Positions 9,082 through 18,807 of a stretch of 64,000 nucleotides of DNA are shown here, piece after piece. Where the stretch lies: assembly GCF_001586275.1 (NCBI RefSeq), contig NZ_CP014545.1, forward strand, positions 2,444,501 through 2,508,500, given 5' to 3'. The translations under genes and the position numbers were made by a program. The notes below the pieces were generated by a model that saw nothing but the letters and a program-made list of their open reading frames with translations, was not told where the DNA came from and did no database searches. The number at the start of each line of letters is the position of its first letter. The stretch's first letter is position 1. The DNA is from Sphingorhabdus sp. M41. GTDB taxonomy: Bacteria; Pseudomonadota; Alphaproteobacteria; Sphingomonadales; Sphingomonadaceae.

Positions 9082-11259
9082 TCACATCTTCCGCTGCACC
9101 TTCCCATAGCCCATTTTCCGCGTCCCCGGCCGCCCCTCGGTCGACCGGCCTTTCGGCTGCGCAACCTGCAGATCGGCGGGCAGGCCGAGTTCTTCCGCTT
9201 CCAGCTTGCGGATTTCGTCGCGCAAACGCCCGGCGGTTTCGAACTCCAGATCGGCTGCTGCATCGCGCATCTGTTTTTCCAGGCTTTCGATATGGACGCG
9301 CAGATTATGGCCGACCAGAGGCTTGCTGTCGTCGTCGACCGCGCCGGTGACCATATCCTTGGCCGTGGCATGAGCGACAATATCGCCGATATTTTTCTTG
9401 ATCGATTGCGGGGTGATGCCGTGCTCGAGATTATATTCGACCTGCTTCTCGCGGCGGCGGTCGGTTTCGCTGATCGCGCGCTCCATTGATCCGGTCATCC
9501 GGTCGGCATAGAGAATGACCCGGCCATCGACATTGCGCGCGGCGCGGCCAATGGTCTGGATCAGAGAGGTTTCACTGCGCAGGAAACCTTCCTTGTCGGC
9601 GTCCAGTATCGCGACCAGCCCGCATTCCGGAATATCCAGACCTTCGCGCAACAGGTTGATGCCGACCAGCACGTCATAGACGCCCAGCCGCAGGTCGCGG
9701 ATCAGCTCGATCCGCTCCAGCGTCTCGACATCGCTGTGCATATAGCGGACCTTGATCCCTGCCTCGTGCATGAATTCGGTCAGATCTTCGGCCATCCGCT
9801 TGGTCAGCGTCGTGATCAGGGTGCGATAACCCTGTTCTGCAACCTTGCGGCATTCGTTGATCACATCATCGACCTGATCCTCAACCGGCCTGATCTCGAC
9901 CGGCGGGTCAATCAGCCCGGTTGGACGAATGACCTGCTCGCTGAACACTCCACCGGTCTGCTCCATCTCCCACGAGCCGGGCGTGGCCGAGACGCTGACC
10001 GTCTGCGGCCGCATTGCATCCCATTCATTGAAGCGCAGCGGCCGGTTGTCGATACAGCTCGGCAGGCGAAACCCATATTCCGCGAGATTGATCTTGCGGC
10101 GATGATCGCCCTTCGACATGGCCCCGATTTGCGGCACGGTCTGGTGGCTTTCATCGACGAACAGCAGCGCATTGTCCGGCAGATATTCGAACAGGGTCGG
10201 CGGCGGTTCGCCCGGCAGGCGCCCGGTCAGGAAGCGCGAATAATTTTCGATGCCCGCGCAGCTGCCAGTGGCCGCGATCATCTCGAGATCGAAATTGGTT
10301 CTCTGCTCCAGCCGCTGATGCTCGATCAGCTTGCCTTCCGCTTCCAGCTCCTTCAACCGCTCGGCAAGCTCGAACTTGATCGCTTCCATCGCCTGTTTCA
10401 TCGTCGGTCCCGGCGTCACATGGTGCGAATTGGCATAGACCCGCACCTTGTTGAGGGTCGCGCCCTTCTTGCCGGTCAGCGGGTCAAATTCGACAATTTC
10501 CTCTATCTCGTCGCCGAAAAAACTGATCCGCCAGGCCATATCCTCATAATGCGAGGGAAATATCTCGAGATTGTCACCCCGCACCCGGAAATTGCCGCGG
10601 GCGAAGGCCATGTCATTCCGCTTGTACTGCAGCGCCACCAGCTTGCGGATGATATCCCGCTGGTCGACTGCCTGGTCTTTCGTGAGATCAAAGACCATCG
10701 CCGAATAGGTTTCGACCGAGCCGATACCGTAGAGACAGGACACCGAGGCGACGATGATCACGTCATCGCGTTCGAGCAGCGAACGGGTCGCGCTGTGCCG
10801 CATCCGGTCGATCGCCTCGTTTACCGAGCTTTCCTTCTCGATATAGGTGTCCGACCGCGCGACATAGGCCTCGGGCTGATAATAGTCATAATAAGAGACA
10901 AAATATTCTACGGCATTTTCCGGGAAGAAATTCTTGAACTCGCCGTACAGCTGCGCCGCCAATATCTTGTTGGGCGCCAATATCAGGGCGGGCCGCTGCA
11001 ATTTCTCGATTACCTTGGCCATCGTGAACGTCTTGCCCGACCCGGTTACACCGAGCAGCACCTGATCGCGTTCCTCCTCACGCATCCCCGCGATCAGCTC
11101 CTTGATCGCCGCCGGTTGATCGCCGGCGGGCTCAAAATCGCTAACCAGCTTGAATGGCCGGCCGCCTTCCGATTTAGCAGGACGGCTGGGCTTGTGCGGG
11201 ACGAAATCTTCGCCTGTTTCCGGTTCGGCCAGACCTCTTCTGATTATCAATTCTGTCAT
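9082..11259 (-). CDS. uvrB: Excinuclease ABC subunit UvrB
   Basis: This is the DNA damage-verification helicase of nucleotide excision repair; it accepts DNA from UvrA and recruits UvrC. The 725-residue protein shows the Walker A motif [10 protein letters not shown], the beta-hairpin region rich in tyrosines ([14 protein letters not shown]), helicase motif DESHQTVPQ, motif [11 protein letters not shown], and the C-terminal UVR coiled coil that binds UvrC ([13 protein letters not shown]). The start is set at ATG 11259 (MTELIIRRG); a TTG 18 bases upstream is the alternative, and neither has a strong ribosome-binding site. No alphaproteobacterial LexA box (GTTC-N7-GTTC) was seen upstream. Confidence 0.97.
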   Translation of the reverse strand: MTELIIRRGLAEPETGEDFVPHKPSRPAKSEGGRPFKLVSDFEPAGDQPAAIKELIAGMREEERDQVLLGVTGSGKTFTMAKVIEKLQRPALILAPNKILAAQLYGEFKNFFPENAVEYFVSYYDYYQPEAYVARSDTYIEKESSVNEAIDRMRHSATRSLLERDDVIIVASVSCLYGIGSVETYSAMVFDLTKDQAVDQRDIIRKLVALQYKRNDMAFARGNFRVRGDNLEIFPSHYEDMAWRISFFGDEIEEIVEFDPLTGKKGATLNKVRVYANSHHVTPGPTMKQAMEAIKFELAERLKELEAEGKLIEHQRLEQRTNFDLEMIAATGSCAGIENYSRFLTGRLPGEPPPTLFEYLPDNALLFVDESHQTVPQIGAMSKGDHRRKINLAEYGFRLPSCIDNRPLRFNEWDAMRPQTVSVSATPGSWEMEQTGGVFSEQVIRPTGLIDPPVEIRPVEDQVDDVINECRKVAEQGYRTLITTLTKRMAEDLTEFMHEAGIKVRYMHSDVETLERIELIRDLRLGVYDVLVGINLLREGLDIPECGLVAILDADKEGFLRSETSLIQTIGRAARNVDGRVILYADRMTGSMERAISETDRRREKQVEYNLEHGITPQSIKKNIGDIVAHATAKDMVTGAVDDDSKPLVGHNLRVHIESLEKQMRDAAADLEFETAGRLRDEIRKLEAEELGLPADLQVAQPKGRSTEGRPGTRKMGYGKVQRKM

Positions 11260-11398
11260 CTGACCAATATGGAACAAAAAGGGTCCATTGTCATCCCCGG
11301 AATGGAGTTTTCAGCAGATAGGGTTGATAGAAAATTTACATCTCGGGCGCATCGGCTTAAGGCTATTTGCAGGGCATCATAGTTAAGGGAAAATTCTC

Positions 11399-11941
11399 GT
11401 GAGAAAAATATTGATATCAGTGGCCGTTATCGGCTTGATGACCGGCTGTTCAGAACAAGGCGCTGACCTTGACGGTGACGGCAAGATCACCGCGGAAGAA
11501 GTCGCCGAGGAAATGAACCGGGTCACGCTCGAACCGGGCGAATGGGAAAATACCGTTGAAATCGTGGATGTGAAAATCGAGGGACTGCCAGAAGGCGTTC
11601 CGGCCGGTGTCATGGACAAAATGAAGGGCAAGGTCACGACCTCAAAGTCCTGCATAACCAAGGAAGACGCCGAGAAACCCGGTGCCCAGTTTTTTGCTGC
11701 ACAGAAAAAAACCAATTGCGAAGTCACGAAATTCAACATGAGCGGCGGTGCCGTGTCGTCCGAAATGACTTGCAACAATATGGGCGGTGCTCCCGGTGAG
11801 ATGACCATGAAGATGGACGGCCAATATGGCCCGAGCAGCTATGACATGGCCATGAATATGGTTGGCGGCGCAGCCGGTATGAAAATGAACATTTCTGCCA
11901 AGAGCAATGGCAAGCATATAGGCAGCTGTCCAACCGGATAA
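11399..11941 (+). CDS. DUF3617-family lipoprotein
   Basis: This 180-residue protein starts with GTG and has a lipoprotein signal peptide with lipobox LMTGC, so it is probably lipid-anchored in the envelope. An EF-hand-like loop (DLDGDGKITAEEV) directly follows the lipid-anchor site. The rest (LEPGEWENTVEIVDVKIEGLP, then regularly spaced methionine-rich strands) matches the DUF3617 family common in sphingomonads. The function of the family is unknown. A strong intrinsic terminator lies 40 bases after the stop, so it appears to be a single-gene unit. Confidence 0.8.
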   Translation: MRKILISVAVIGLMTGCSEQGADLDGDGKITAEEVAEEMNRVTLEPGEWENTVEIVDVKIEGLPEGVPAGVMDKMKGKVTTSKSCITKEDAEKPGAQFFAAQKKTNCEVTKFNMSGGAVSSEMTCNNMGGAPGEMTMKMDGQYGPSSYDMAMNMVGGAAGMKMNISAKSNGKHIGSCPTG

Positions 11942-11980
11942 TGCTGAACAAATCTGCAAAATTTGCAACAGATGACAGGA

Positions 11981-12010
11981 AGGCAGGAGCGTATCGCTCC
12001 TGCCTTTTTT
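11981..12010 (+). terminator. Rho-independent terminator after the DUF3617 gene
   Basis: An 11-bp perfect stem (11981-11991 with 11995-12005) with a three-base loop is followed by TTTTT. It ends transcription of the lipoprotein gene. Confidence 0.93.
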
Positions 12011-12197
12011 GTGCCGGGCACCGGCCTCTTCCACAAGGCTCTCGTTTCGGGCAATCGAAGCCCATGCGCGCTGGGCGGCCGTCGCGAAAAGCGCTCTATG
12101 GCTTTATTATGTCGCCAGTTTAGGGCTCCCGAAGACAACAGGCTTTGCGCATTTCCTCCGGGCGTTGCATAAGGTTACAAAATACAGGGAGATACAT

Positions 12198-13544
12198 ATG
12201 AAACATCTTTTGGCTCTGGCTGCGACAACCGCCTTGATCTGGACCACTCCGGTGCTGGCGCAGAACCGTTCGACTTCGCCCGATCTGGCTGCGGCGATTG
12301 CAGCGGATTATGACAAAGAGTTGAAAGCGCTGTTTCTCGACTTTCATCAAAACCCCGAGCTTTCCTACAAGGAAACCCGTACTGCCGCGATTATCGCAAA
12401 GAAATGGCGCGAGGCAGGCTTTACCGTCACCGAGAAAGTCGGCGGTACCGGCGTCGTCGCGGTGATGGAAAACGGCGAAGGCCCGACCCTGATGCTGCGC
12501 GCGGACATGGACGGCCTGCCGCTCGTCGAGGATAGCGGGCTGGACTATATGTCGACCGCGAAACAGGTGAGCATCGACGGCGAGGAAAAGCCGGTGATGC
12601 ACGCTTGCGGTCATGATGTGCACATCACTTCGCTGATCGGCACCGGCCGCCAGATGGCGACCCGAAAGGATCAATGGTCCGGAACATTGGTGCTGATCGC
12701 GCAGCCGGCCGAGGAACGGATCGGCGGCGCCAAGCTGATGATGGACGACGGCCTCTATACCCGCTTTCCCAAGCCCGATTTTGCTCTGGCCTTCCACGTT
12801 TCCGCCGACACGCCGACCGGCCAGCTTTCGATCGGCGAAGGCATCGAGAGCAGCTCATCCGACAGCGTCGACATCATTGTCCACGGAGTTGGCGCACATG
12901 GCGCTTCGCCGCATCGGGGAAAGGACCCGATCGTGATGGGCGCAGAAATCATCATGGCGCTGCAGACCATAGTCAGCCGGGAAATCGCCCCGCTCAAGCC
13001 CGCTGTCATCACCGTCGGCTCCTTCCACAGCGGCTTCAAGCATAATATCATCTCCGACAAGGCGACCATGCAACTGACGGTCCGCTCGGATGACGAAGAC
13101 ACGCGGGCAAAATTGCTCGAAGGGATCAAGCGGATCGCGACCAATGTCGGCCGGATGAACGGTCTGCCCGAGGACAAGCTGCCGGAAGTTATGGTGTCGC
13201 ATGAATCGACCCCGGCCAATTACAATGATGCGGCCCTGACCAAGCGGGTGAAAGGCGTTTTTGCCACGCGCTTTGGCGAAGACGTGTTCGACAACAAACC
13301 GCGTGAAGGCATGGGCGCAGAGGATTTTGCCTATTTCGTCGAGCCCAATACCGATGTTCCCGGCGTCTATTTTTCTGTCGGCGGGACACCGCAGGCCGAT
13401 TTTGATCGCGAGAAAGCGGGCGGCGCACCAGTGCCTTCCCATCACTCGCCCTTCTTCAAAATTGCGCCCAGAGAATCGGTAACATTGGGCACCGAGGCAA
13501 TGACCGCTGCGGCGCTGGATCTGCTGGCACCAAAAGCAGATTAG
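12198..13544 (+). CDS. Exported M20-family amidohydrolase
   Basis: A zinc-dependent amidohydrolase of the M20D type (hippurate hydrolase, IAA-amino-acid hydrolase and N-acyl-amino-acid deacylase relatives), 448 residues with a signal peptide cleaved near VLAQN. Metal-binding motifs are visible: HQNPELSYKE at the start of the domain, MHACGHDVH, EERIGG and the C-terminal HHSPFFK; the lid domain carries GAHGASPHRG. ATG at 12198 is supported by CAGGGAGA seven bases upstream. Its natural amide substrate cannot be read from sequence. The next gene starts two bases after the stop. Confidence 0.9.
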   Translation: MKHLLALAATTALIWTTPVLAQNRSTSPDLAAAIAADYDKELKALFLDFHQNPELSYKETRTAAIIAKKWREAGFTVTEKVGGTGVVAVMENGEGPTLMLRADMDGLPLVEDSGLDYMSTAKQVSIDGEEKPVMHACGHDVHITSLIGTGRQMATRKDQWSGTLVLIAQPAEERIGGAKLMMDDGLYTRFPKPDFALAFHVSADTPTGQLSIGEGIESSSSDSVDIIVHGVGAHGASPHRGKDPIVMGAEIIMALQTIVSREIAPLKPAVITVGSFHSGFKHNIISDKATMQLTVRSDDEDTRAKLLEGIKRIATNVGRMNGLPEDKLPEVMVSHESTPANYNDAALTKRVKGVFATRFGEDVFDNKPREGMGAEDFAYFVEPNTDVPGVYFSVGGTPQADFDREKAGGAPVPSHHSPFFKIAPRESVTLGTEAMTAAALDLLAPKAD

Positions 13545-13546
13545 GC

Positions 13547-13894
13547 TTGGCCGAGGAGCTTTCCTCTTCCCAGCTTGTCAGTTTGAAAAAGCTGCTGCTC
13601 GCACAGCAATCGGAACTCAAGGCACGCGACAAGCTAGGCGCCAGCTGGCGGGGACCGGTCGAACTCGATCAGCAAAGCGTCGGCCGCCTGTCGCGGATGG
13701 ACGCGATGCAGCAGCAGGAAATGGCCCAGGCCGAAGCGCGGCGGAGAACCAGCGATCTGGCAAGAATGGAGATAGCCCTGAAGCGAATGGCCGAAGGGGA
13801 ATATGGCTGGTGCGCCGAGTGCGGAGCAGCCATCGCTTACAGGCGTCTCGAAATCGATCCGGCTGCCCATGTGTGCGTGACCTGCGCGCGCTGA
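13547..13894 (+). CDS. TraR/DksA-family C4 zinc-finger protein
   Basis: A 115-residue protein with an N-terminal helical coiled-coil segment and a C-terminal four-cysteine zinc finger (CAECG ... CVTC), as in the DksA/TraR family that binds the secondary channel of RNA polymerase. The helical tip carries SRMDAMQQQEMAQ rather than the DksA DxxDxA tip, so transcription-factor activity is not certain. The first available start is TTG at 13547, two bases behind the amidohydrolase stop, which suggests translational coupling. A separate Shine-Dalgarno is poor. Confidence 0.8.
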   Translation: MAEELSSSQLVSLKKLLLAQQSELKARDKLGASWRGPVELDQQSVGRLSRMDAMQQQEMAQAEARRRTSDLARMEIALKRMAEGEYGWCAECGAAIAYRRLEIDPAAHVCVTCAR

Positions 13895-13943
13895 CTCCGT
13901 CCAAAGCCAGTCAAAGTAAGGGCCAATGAAGTCCTTTTGATCC

Positions 13944-13973
13944 TTGACATGCAACCAAATGGTTTCATATACG
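13944..13973 (+). promoter_or_regulatory. Promoter with overlapping ArsR-type operator
   Basis: A perfect -35 TTGACA (13944-13949) stands 18 bases before TATACG (13968-13973). Between and across them lies a 20-base inverted repeat, ATGCAACCA-AA-TGGTTTCAT (13949-13968), with 8 of 9 arm positions matching. This is the layout expected for repression by the adjacent ArsR-family protein. The predicted transcription start falls at about 13978-13981, at the ATG itself. Confidence 0.75.
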
Positions 13974-13978
13974 AAGCC

Positions 13979-14338
13979 ATGGCCGATGTATTTGCTGCCC
14001 TCGCCGATCAAACACGCAGATCTCTGCTCGACCGACTGTTCATCAAAAATGGCCAAAGTCTGACCGACCTGCACAACGGCATGACCATGTCGCGCCAGGC
14101 GGTGGCCAAGCATCTGCTTATTCTCGAAACCGCCAATCTCGTCTCGATCCACTGGCAGGGCCGGGAGAAGCTCCATTATCTCAACCCCGTTCCGCTCGGC
14201 GATATCGTCCATCGCTGGGTGGGCAAGTTCGAGGATGCCCGGATCGGAGCATTGACCGATTTCAAACAACAGATCGAAAGCGCTTCCAATCCTTCCAACG
14301 CCAGCAAGCCAGAGGAGAAACGCCGTGTCGGCAGATGA
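13979..14338 (+). CDS. ArsR-family winged-helix repressor
   Basis: A 119-residue winged-helix regulator of the ArsR subgroup that pairs with SRPBCC proteins. It has the typical start (MADVFAALADQTRRSLLDRL) and recognition helix (MSRQAVAKHLLILE). No metal-binding cysteine motif is present, so it is probably not a metal sensor. ATG at 13979 is used because the fold begins there; no Shine-Dalgarno precedes it and the promoter places the transcript start at or next to this ATG, which fits a leaderless message. The 3' end overlaps the SRPBCC gene by 14 bases. Confidence 0.88.
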   Translation: MADVFAALADQTRRSLLDRLFIKNGQSLTDLHNGMTMSRQAVAKHLLILETANLVSIHWQGREKLHYLNPVPLGDIVHRWVGKFEDARIGALTDFKQQIESASNPSNASKPEEKRRVGR

Positions 14339-14837
14339 AACCGCCAATATCGAAACCCGCGCATCAACCGGCGAGCGATGTGCCCCGGATTTTGTCTATA
14401 CGATCTTCATCAAGGCCAGCGTAGAAGCTGTCTGGAACGGCCTGATCGACCAGGATATGACCAAGGCTTATTGGGGCCATTATAACGAGTCCGATTGGCT
14501 GCCGGGTTCGCGATGGAACCATGTCCGCAGCGATGGCAGCGGCAAGGTCGACACTTGCGGCCGGATCGTCGAAATCGAACCGCCCCGTAAGATGACATGG
14601 ACATGGTCCTTCGAAAGCGACGCGGACAGTCCCGCCAGAATTTCACGGGTGATCTATGAACTCACGCCTCTGGGACCGGACACGAAGCTAACCGTGATCC
14701 ATGCAGAACTCGAGCCCGGGTCGCCGATGGACACGGGAGTCCGCGACGGATGGCCAGCCGTGCTCAGCAACCTCAAATCCATATTGGAGACCGGGACCGT
14801 TCTGTCCGAAGAGCTATGGCCTGAAAGCCAGGCTTGA
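14325..14837 (+). CDS. SRPBCC/AHSA1-domain protein
   Basis: A 170-residue START-like (SRPBCC) hydrophobic-pocket protein of the AHSA1 type. The signature run FVYTIFIKASVEAVWNGLID is followed by a strand-rich domain with GRIVEIEPPRKMTWTW. The gene begins with GTG inside the end of the ArsR gene, so the two are translationally coupled. Pairs like this usually respond to a small hydrophobic compound; the ligand is unknown. Confidence 0.85.
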   Translation: MSADETANIETRASTGERCAPDFVYTIFIKASVEAVWNGLIDQDMTKAYWGHYNESDWLPGSRWNHVRSDGSGKVDTCGRIVEIEPPRKMTWTWSFESDADSPARISRVIYELTPLGPDTKLTVIHAELEPGSPMDTGVRDGWPAVLSNLKSILETGTVLSEELWPESQA

Positions 14838-14945
14838 TGCGAAGGCAAGCCGGACGGGTTCAATCGAGTCATATTTGCGCCCAGTGAACCGTCGCTACGC
14901 TTTTCACCCTTTCCCGCTGCTATACATGGCTCTAATGTGCGGATC

Positions 14946-15410
14946 ATGGAAATTCCCGCCGATATCAAGCCATTTGATGGCCGCTTTGTCGACGGAAAAC
15001 ATTATTTTGCAACCCGGATCTATTTCGAAGACACCGATTTTTCCGGCATCGTCTATCATGCCAATTATCTCCGCTATATGGAGCGCGCGCGCTCGGACAT
15101 GCTTCGCCTGCTCGATATGGACCAGCGTGCAGCTTATGAAAGCGGTGAAGGCGTATATGCAGTCGTCGACCTGACGATGAAATATCTGCTGCCGGCGAAA
15201 CTAAATGATGACCTGATTGTTATCAGCACGGTCGAGACGCTGCGTGCCGCCAGTGTGATTATCGACCAGAAGATTATGCGCGGCTCAGACCATATTATGT
15301 CAGCTTCCGTTCACGCAGCGTTTCTTACTCCCGCCGGACGTCCGAGACGACAACCGAAGGCGTGGACAAAGGCATTCGCCAGCGTCATGGATCAGGCTGA
15401 TACGAAATGA
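14946..15410 (+). CDS. ybgC: YbgC-type acyl-CoA thioesterase of the Tol-Pal cluster
   Basis: A hot-dog-fold thioesterase, 154 residues, carrying the family signature YFEDTDFSGIVYHANYLRYMERAR with the catalytic Asp. In other bacteria YbgC hydrolyses short or long acyl-CoA and is the first gene of the tol-pal operon, as here. ATG at 14946 is chosen; GTG at 14937 is an in-frame alternative and neither has a clear ribosome-binding site. Thirteen bases separate it from tolQ. Confidence 0.92.
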   Translation: MEIPADIKPFDGRFVDGKHYFATRIYFEDTDFSGIVYHANYLRYMERARSDMLRLLDMDQRAAYESGEGVYAVVDLTMKYLLPAKLNDDLIVISTVETLRAASVIIDQKIMRGSDHIMSASVHAAFLTPAGRPRRQPKAWTKAFASVMDQADTK

Positions 15411-15423
15411 AGGATAATATATC

Positions 15424-16122
15424 TTGCTAGACCAACTTTCCGTGGGAGCGACCGCCGGCAATTTCTCTCCCTTCATGCTGTTCATGGAAGCCGATATTGT
15501 CGTCAAGGCGGTGATGATCGGCCTGCTGCTCGCCAGTGTGTGGACCTGGACGATCATCGTCAGCTTCGGCATGAACATTGCGCAAATCTCGCGCAAATCG
15601 GACAAGTTCGAGCGGGCCTTCGCCAAGACAGAGGATATGGACCGGTTTTTCGATGAATATGGCCAGTCTTCCCTGCCCAGTGCCAGGGTTCTGGCGTCCG
15701 GTGTCAAGGAATGGCGCCGTTCGACCTCGAAGGGACCCATCGACCGGGAAGGCACCCGGCAGCGGCTGGCTTCTGCGATGAACACGACGATCGCTCATGA
15801 AGTGGACCGGATCGCCGACCGGCTCAATTTTCTCGCTACGGTCGGCAGTGTTGCTCCTTTTGTCGGTCTGTTCGGTACGGTATGGGGAATCATGCGCAGC
15901 TTCTCTGCCATTGCCGCCGAACAGAATAGTTCGCTCGCCGTGGTTGCGCCCGGCATTGCCGAGGCATTGTTCGCAACGGCCATTGGACTGTTTGCAGCAA
16001 TCCCGGCCGTCATTGCCTATAACCGCTTTTCCCATCGCCTGAACAAGCTGGAGGCCCGCATGGGTCGCTTCGCCGACGGGTTTCACGCAACGCTCAGCCG
16101 CGAACTGGAGCTGGGGAACTGA
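15424..16122 (+). CDS. tolQ: Tol-Pal system inner-membrane protein TolQ
   Basis: The proton-channel subunit that with TolR energises TolA during outer-membrane constriction. The 232 residues contain an N-terminal membrane helix (ADIVVKAVMIGLLLASVW), a cytoplasmic stretch, and two later helices including LNFLATVGSVAPFVGLFGTV and ALFATAIGLFAAIPAVIAYN, the MotA/TolQ/ExbB core. The start is TTG with AAGGA nine bases upstream. Three bases separate the coding regions of tolQ and tolR. Confidence 0.95.
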   Translation: MLDQLSVGATAGNFSPFMLFMEADIVVKAVMIGLLLASVWTWTIIVSFGMNIAQISRKSDKFERAFAKTEDMDRFFDEYGQSSLPSARVLASGVKEWRRSTSKGPIDREGTRQRLASAMNTTIAHEVDRIADRLNFLATVGSVAPFVGLFGTVWGIMRSFSAIAAEQNSSLAVVAPGIAEALFATAIGLFAAIPAVIAYNRFSHRLNKLEARMGRFADGFHATLSRELELGN

Positions 16123-16124
16123 GC

Positions 16125-16577
16125 ATGGGCATGAATATGGGATCCGGAATTGGCAGACGCGGCGGTTCCCGCGGGCGGGCTCCGATGGCCGAGATCAATG
16201 TTACGCCCTTTGTTGACGTGATGCTGGTGCTGCTGATCATTTTCATGGTGACGGCACCGTTGCTGGTTACCGGCGTTCCCGTCGACCTGCCGGAGAGCCG
16301 CGCCAATGCGCTGGAACAGGAGCAGGAACCGGTCCAGATTTCAATCGATACCGACGGTCGCATCTTCATTGACGACGAAGAACTGAGCCGCGGTGCACTG
16401 GAGACACGGTTGCGCGAAATTGCCGCCGAGCAGAATCCGGAAGATCAACGGCAGATCATGCTGCGCGGCGACAAGACGCTAGACTACGGGCTTATCATGG
16501 GCGTGATGGGCGAACTCAACCGGGCCGGATTGAACCGGGTTTCGCTGGTCACTACAGGTTCATCGGAGACACCATAG
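16125..16577 (+). CDS. tolR: Tol-Pal system protein TolR (ExbD-type)
   Basis: A 150-residue ExbD/TolR protein. The single membrane helix contains the proton-path Asp (INVTPFVDVMLVLLIIFMV, Asp in VDVM), followed by a periplasmic domain ending RAGLNRVSLVTTG. It works with TolQ as the motor of the Tol-Pal machine. The start ATG lies just behind the tolQ stop. Confidence 0.95.
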   Translation: MGMNMGSGIGRRGGSRGRAPMAEINVTPFVDVMLVLLIIFMVTAPLLVTGVPVDLPESRANALEQEQEPVQISIDTDGRIFIDDEELSRGALETRLREIAAEQNPEDQRQIMLRGDKTLDYGLIMGVMGELNRAGLNRVSLVTTGSSETP

Positions 16578-16592
16578 TAGTGGACCGCTGAT

Positions 16593-17387
16593 ATGGAAAA
16601 AGCTGAAAAAATTGGCTTGGGAATAGCGGCTGCGGGTCATGTGGCCCTGTTCGGCGCGCTATCCTTGAGCGTCCTGAGCAGCACCAACGAGGCCTTTCGC
16701 AACAAACCGATCGAAGTAATGATCGCCGATGAAGTGGGACTGGAAAGCGCCGCGCCCGATCCCGCAAAAATTACCCCGGCAACAAGCGTTGCCCCGGAAC
16801 TTGGTGCGCCGGAGGAGAGCAGCTTTGCCGAACCGGAGCCGCTTCCGGACCCACCGAAGATCGAAGCAAAACCGACACCGGCGGTCAAACCGGCGCCGGT
16901 GTCCCGCGAGCCCCGCAGACGGCCGGACAAACCGGCCAGCGTCGCCGCCAAGGCAGAGCCCAAGCCTGCTCCGAAACCGAAACCCCGCGGTTCGCGACTG
17001 GGCGACGATTTCCTGAAAGGCGTCACCGATGCGCCTTCGGTCAGCCGGAACCAGAATATTGCCGCCGAAAAAGCTTCTCCGGCGGCTGTCGCCTCTTTGG
17101 AACGCGAATTATACCGGCTGATCAAACAGAAATGGCGTCCGCCGACAGGCGCCGATGCCGAGCTTTTGCGCACGACGGTGACGGCCCGTCTCGACAGCAA
17201 CGGCCGGATCATTGGTACCCCGACAGCGACAACGACCGGCATCACGCCGAGCAACCGTTCGCAAGTCGATATTCATCAGGAACGCGCCATAGCCGCCGTC
17301 CAGCTTGCTGCGCCTTTCACAACTTTCCCCGAAAAATTTTACGATGAATGGAAGGTTATCGAACCTGTCCTCTATCTTGGTGTCTAG
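16593..17387 (+). CDS. tolA: TolA-like energy-transducing envelope protein
   Basis: A 264-residue protein with one N-terminal membrane helix (GLGIAAAGHVALFGALSLSV), a long Pro/Ala/Lys-rich periplasmic linker (about 60-140), and a C-terminal domain (LYRLIKQKWRPP ... FTTFPEKFYDEW) that resembles the TonB/TolA C-terminal fold. It should span the periplasm between TolQR and Pal. The position between tolR and tolB supports the assignment more than sequence identity does, since TolA diverges quickly. Confidence 0.88.
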   Translation: MEKAEKIGLGIAAAGHVALFGALSLSVLSSTNEAFRNKPIEVMIADEVGLESAAPDPAKITPATSVAPELGAPEESSFAEPEPLPDPPKIEAKPTPAVKPAPVSREPRRRPDKPASVAAKAEPKPAPKPKPRGSRLGDDFLKGVTDAPSVSRNQNIAAEKASPAAVASLERELYRLIKQKWRPPTGADAELLRTTVTARLDSNGRIIGTPTATTTGITPSNRSQVDIHQERAIAAVQLAAPFTTFPEKFYDEWKVIEPVLYLGV

Positions 17388-17397
17388 GAGACCAGCC

Positions 17398-18738
17398 ATG
17401 CATTCCGCCGCCCCTTATGTTCGAACATTGATCCTTGGCCTTGTCGCCTGTTTTGGATTGAGCACGATTGCGCAAGCCCAGTTGACCGTCGATGTCGACA
17501 ATAGCGCATCGGAAGAGCTGATCATTGCCGTTCCCGGCCTGCCCACGCCGCTAAGCGTGAACACGGCCGCCGGCAGCACCAGTGAACTGGGCGGCAAGAT
17601 AAGCGATGTCATCGTCAGCGACTTGCGATCAAGCGGCCTGTTCAAGCCGATTGGCCGCAATCAGGTCCGCGGCATCAGCTATGCCGAAGTCACCGCTCCG
17701 CAATTTCCCTATTGGAGCGGTTCCAATGCCTCTGCCCTGATCCAGGGTTTTGTCCGTGCGAACCCCGACGGCAAATTGACGGTCGGCTGCTATCTCTACG
17801 ATGTCGCTCTGGAAACCGAACTCACGCGTCAGGGCTTCGTCGTCGAACCCGGCGACTGGCGGCGAGCCGCGCATAAATGCGCTGATGCCATCTATTCGCG
17901 ACTGAGCGGAGAATCACCCTTCTTTGACAGCCGCATAGCCTATATTGCCGAGACCGGGCCCAAGGGTAACCGGGTCAAACGACTGGCGATCATGGACAGC
18001 GACGGCGCCAACCACCGGTTCATCACCAACGGCCAGGCCACTGCCCTCACACCGCGCTTTTCTCCCGATTACAAAAGCATTGTCTATCTCAGCTTTCTCG
18101 ATGGCAATCCGCGCATCTATATCTACGAGATCGGCACGGGCCGGCAGCGGCTGATTACCCAGAGCACCAACCCGACCTTTGCACCGCGCTGGTCACCCGA
18201 CGGCAAGTGGATACTCTATTCCATGGCCATTGCCGGCAATACCGACATTTACAAAATCTCTGCGGCGGGCGGCGGCAGACCGCAGCAGCTTACCTTTTCT
18301 CCCGGCATTGACATTGGCGGCAGCTTCTCGCCCGACGGCAGCCGGATAGTCTTCGAAAGCGACCGCTCGGGTAGCCAGCAGCTCTATGTCATGAATGCTG
18401 ACGGCAGCAATGAGCGGCGGATCAGCTTTGGCGGCGGACGCTTTGCCACGCCGGAATGGAGCCCCCGCGGCGATTTGATCGCCTTCACCAAGATGGCGGG
18501 CAATTTCCGTATCGGCGTGATGACGCCCAGCGGTGGCGGCGAGCGACTGCTCACCAACAGCTGGCAGGATGAAGCGCCAACCTGGGCCCCCAATGGCCGG
18601 GTGATCCAGTTTTTCCGGACAACCAGGGGAAGCGGCGGCACCGGTATCTGGCAAGTCGACCTGACCGGCCGCAACGAACGGCAGTTGCCGACGCCGGTCA
18701 ATGGCTCCGATCCGGCATGGGGACCATTGCTGCCATAA
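17398..18738 (+). CDS. tolB: Tol-Pal system periplasmic beta-propeller TolB
   Basis: A 446-residue periplasmic protein with a signal peptide (cleavage near IAQAQ), an N-terminal TolB domain and a six-bladed propeller with repeated SPDGSRI/WSPDGKWI-type units. It binds Pal and links it to the TolA complex. ATG at 17398 is preceded by TAGGAG and gives a normal signal peptide. Confidence 0.95.
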   Translation: MHSAAPYVRTLILGLVACFGLSTIAQAQLTVDVDNSASEELIIAVPGLPTPLSVNTAAGSTSELGGKISDVIVSDLRSSGLFKPIGRNQVRGISYAEVTAPQFPYWSGSNASALIQGFVRANPDGKLTVGCYLYDVALETELTRQGFVVEPGDWRRAAHKCADAIYSRLSGESPFFDSRIAYIAETGPKGNRVKRLAIMDSDGANHRFITNGQATALTPRFSPDYKSIVYLSFLDGNPRIYIYEIGTGRQRLITQSTNPTFAPRWSPDGKWILYSMAIAGNTDIYKISAAGGGRPQQLTFSPGIDIGGSFSPDGSRIVFESDRSGSQQLYVMNADGSNERRISFGGGRFATPEWSPRGDLIAFTKMAGNFRIGVMTPSGGGERLLTNSWQDEAPTWAPNGRVIQFFRTTRGSGGTGIWQVDLTGRNERQLPTPVNGSDPAWGPLLP

Positions 18739-18807
18739 ATTCAAAACGCGACAAACCACTGGAAAAACGCTATATCTCCCGGAAGGGCCGATTCAACAAG
18801 GAGCAGA

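Noticed and set aside
9736..11382. A long plus-strand open frame opposite uvrB
   Set aside because: Antisense shadow of uvrB; no ribosome-binding site and no recognisable domain.
11260..11398. A possible SOS (LexA) box upstream of uvrB
   Set aside because: No GTTC-N7-GTTC or its complement could be found in the gap.
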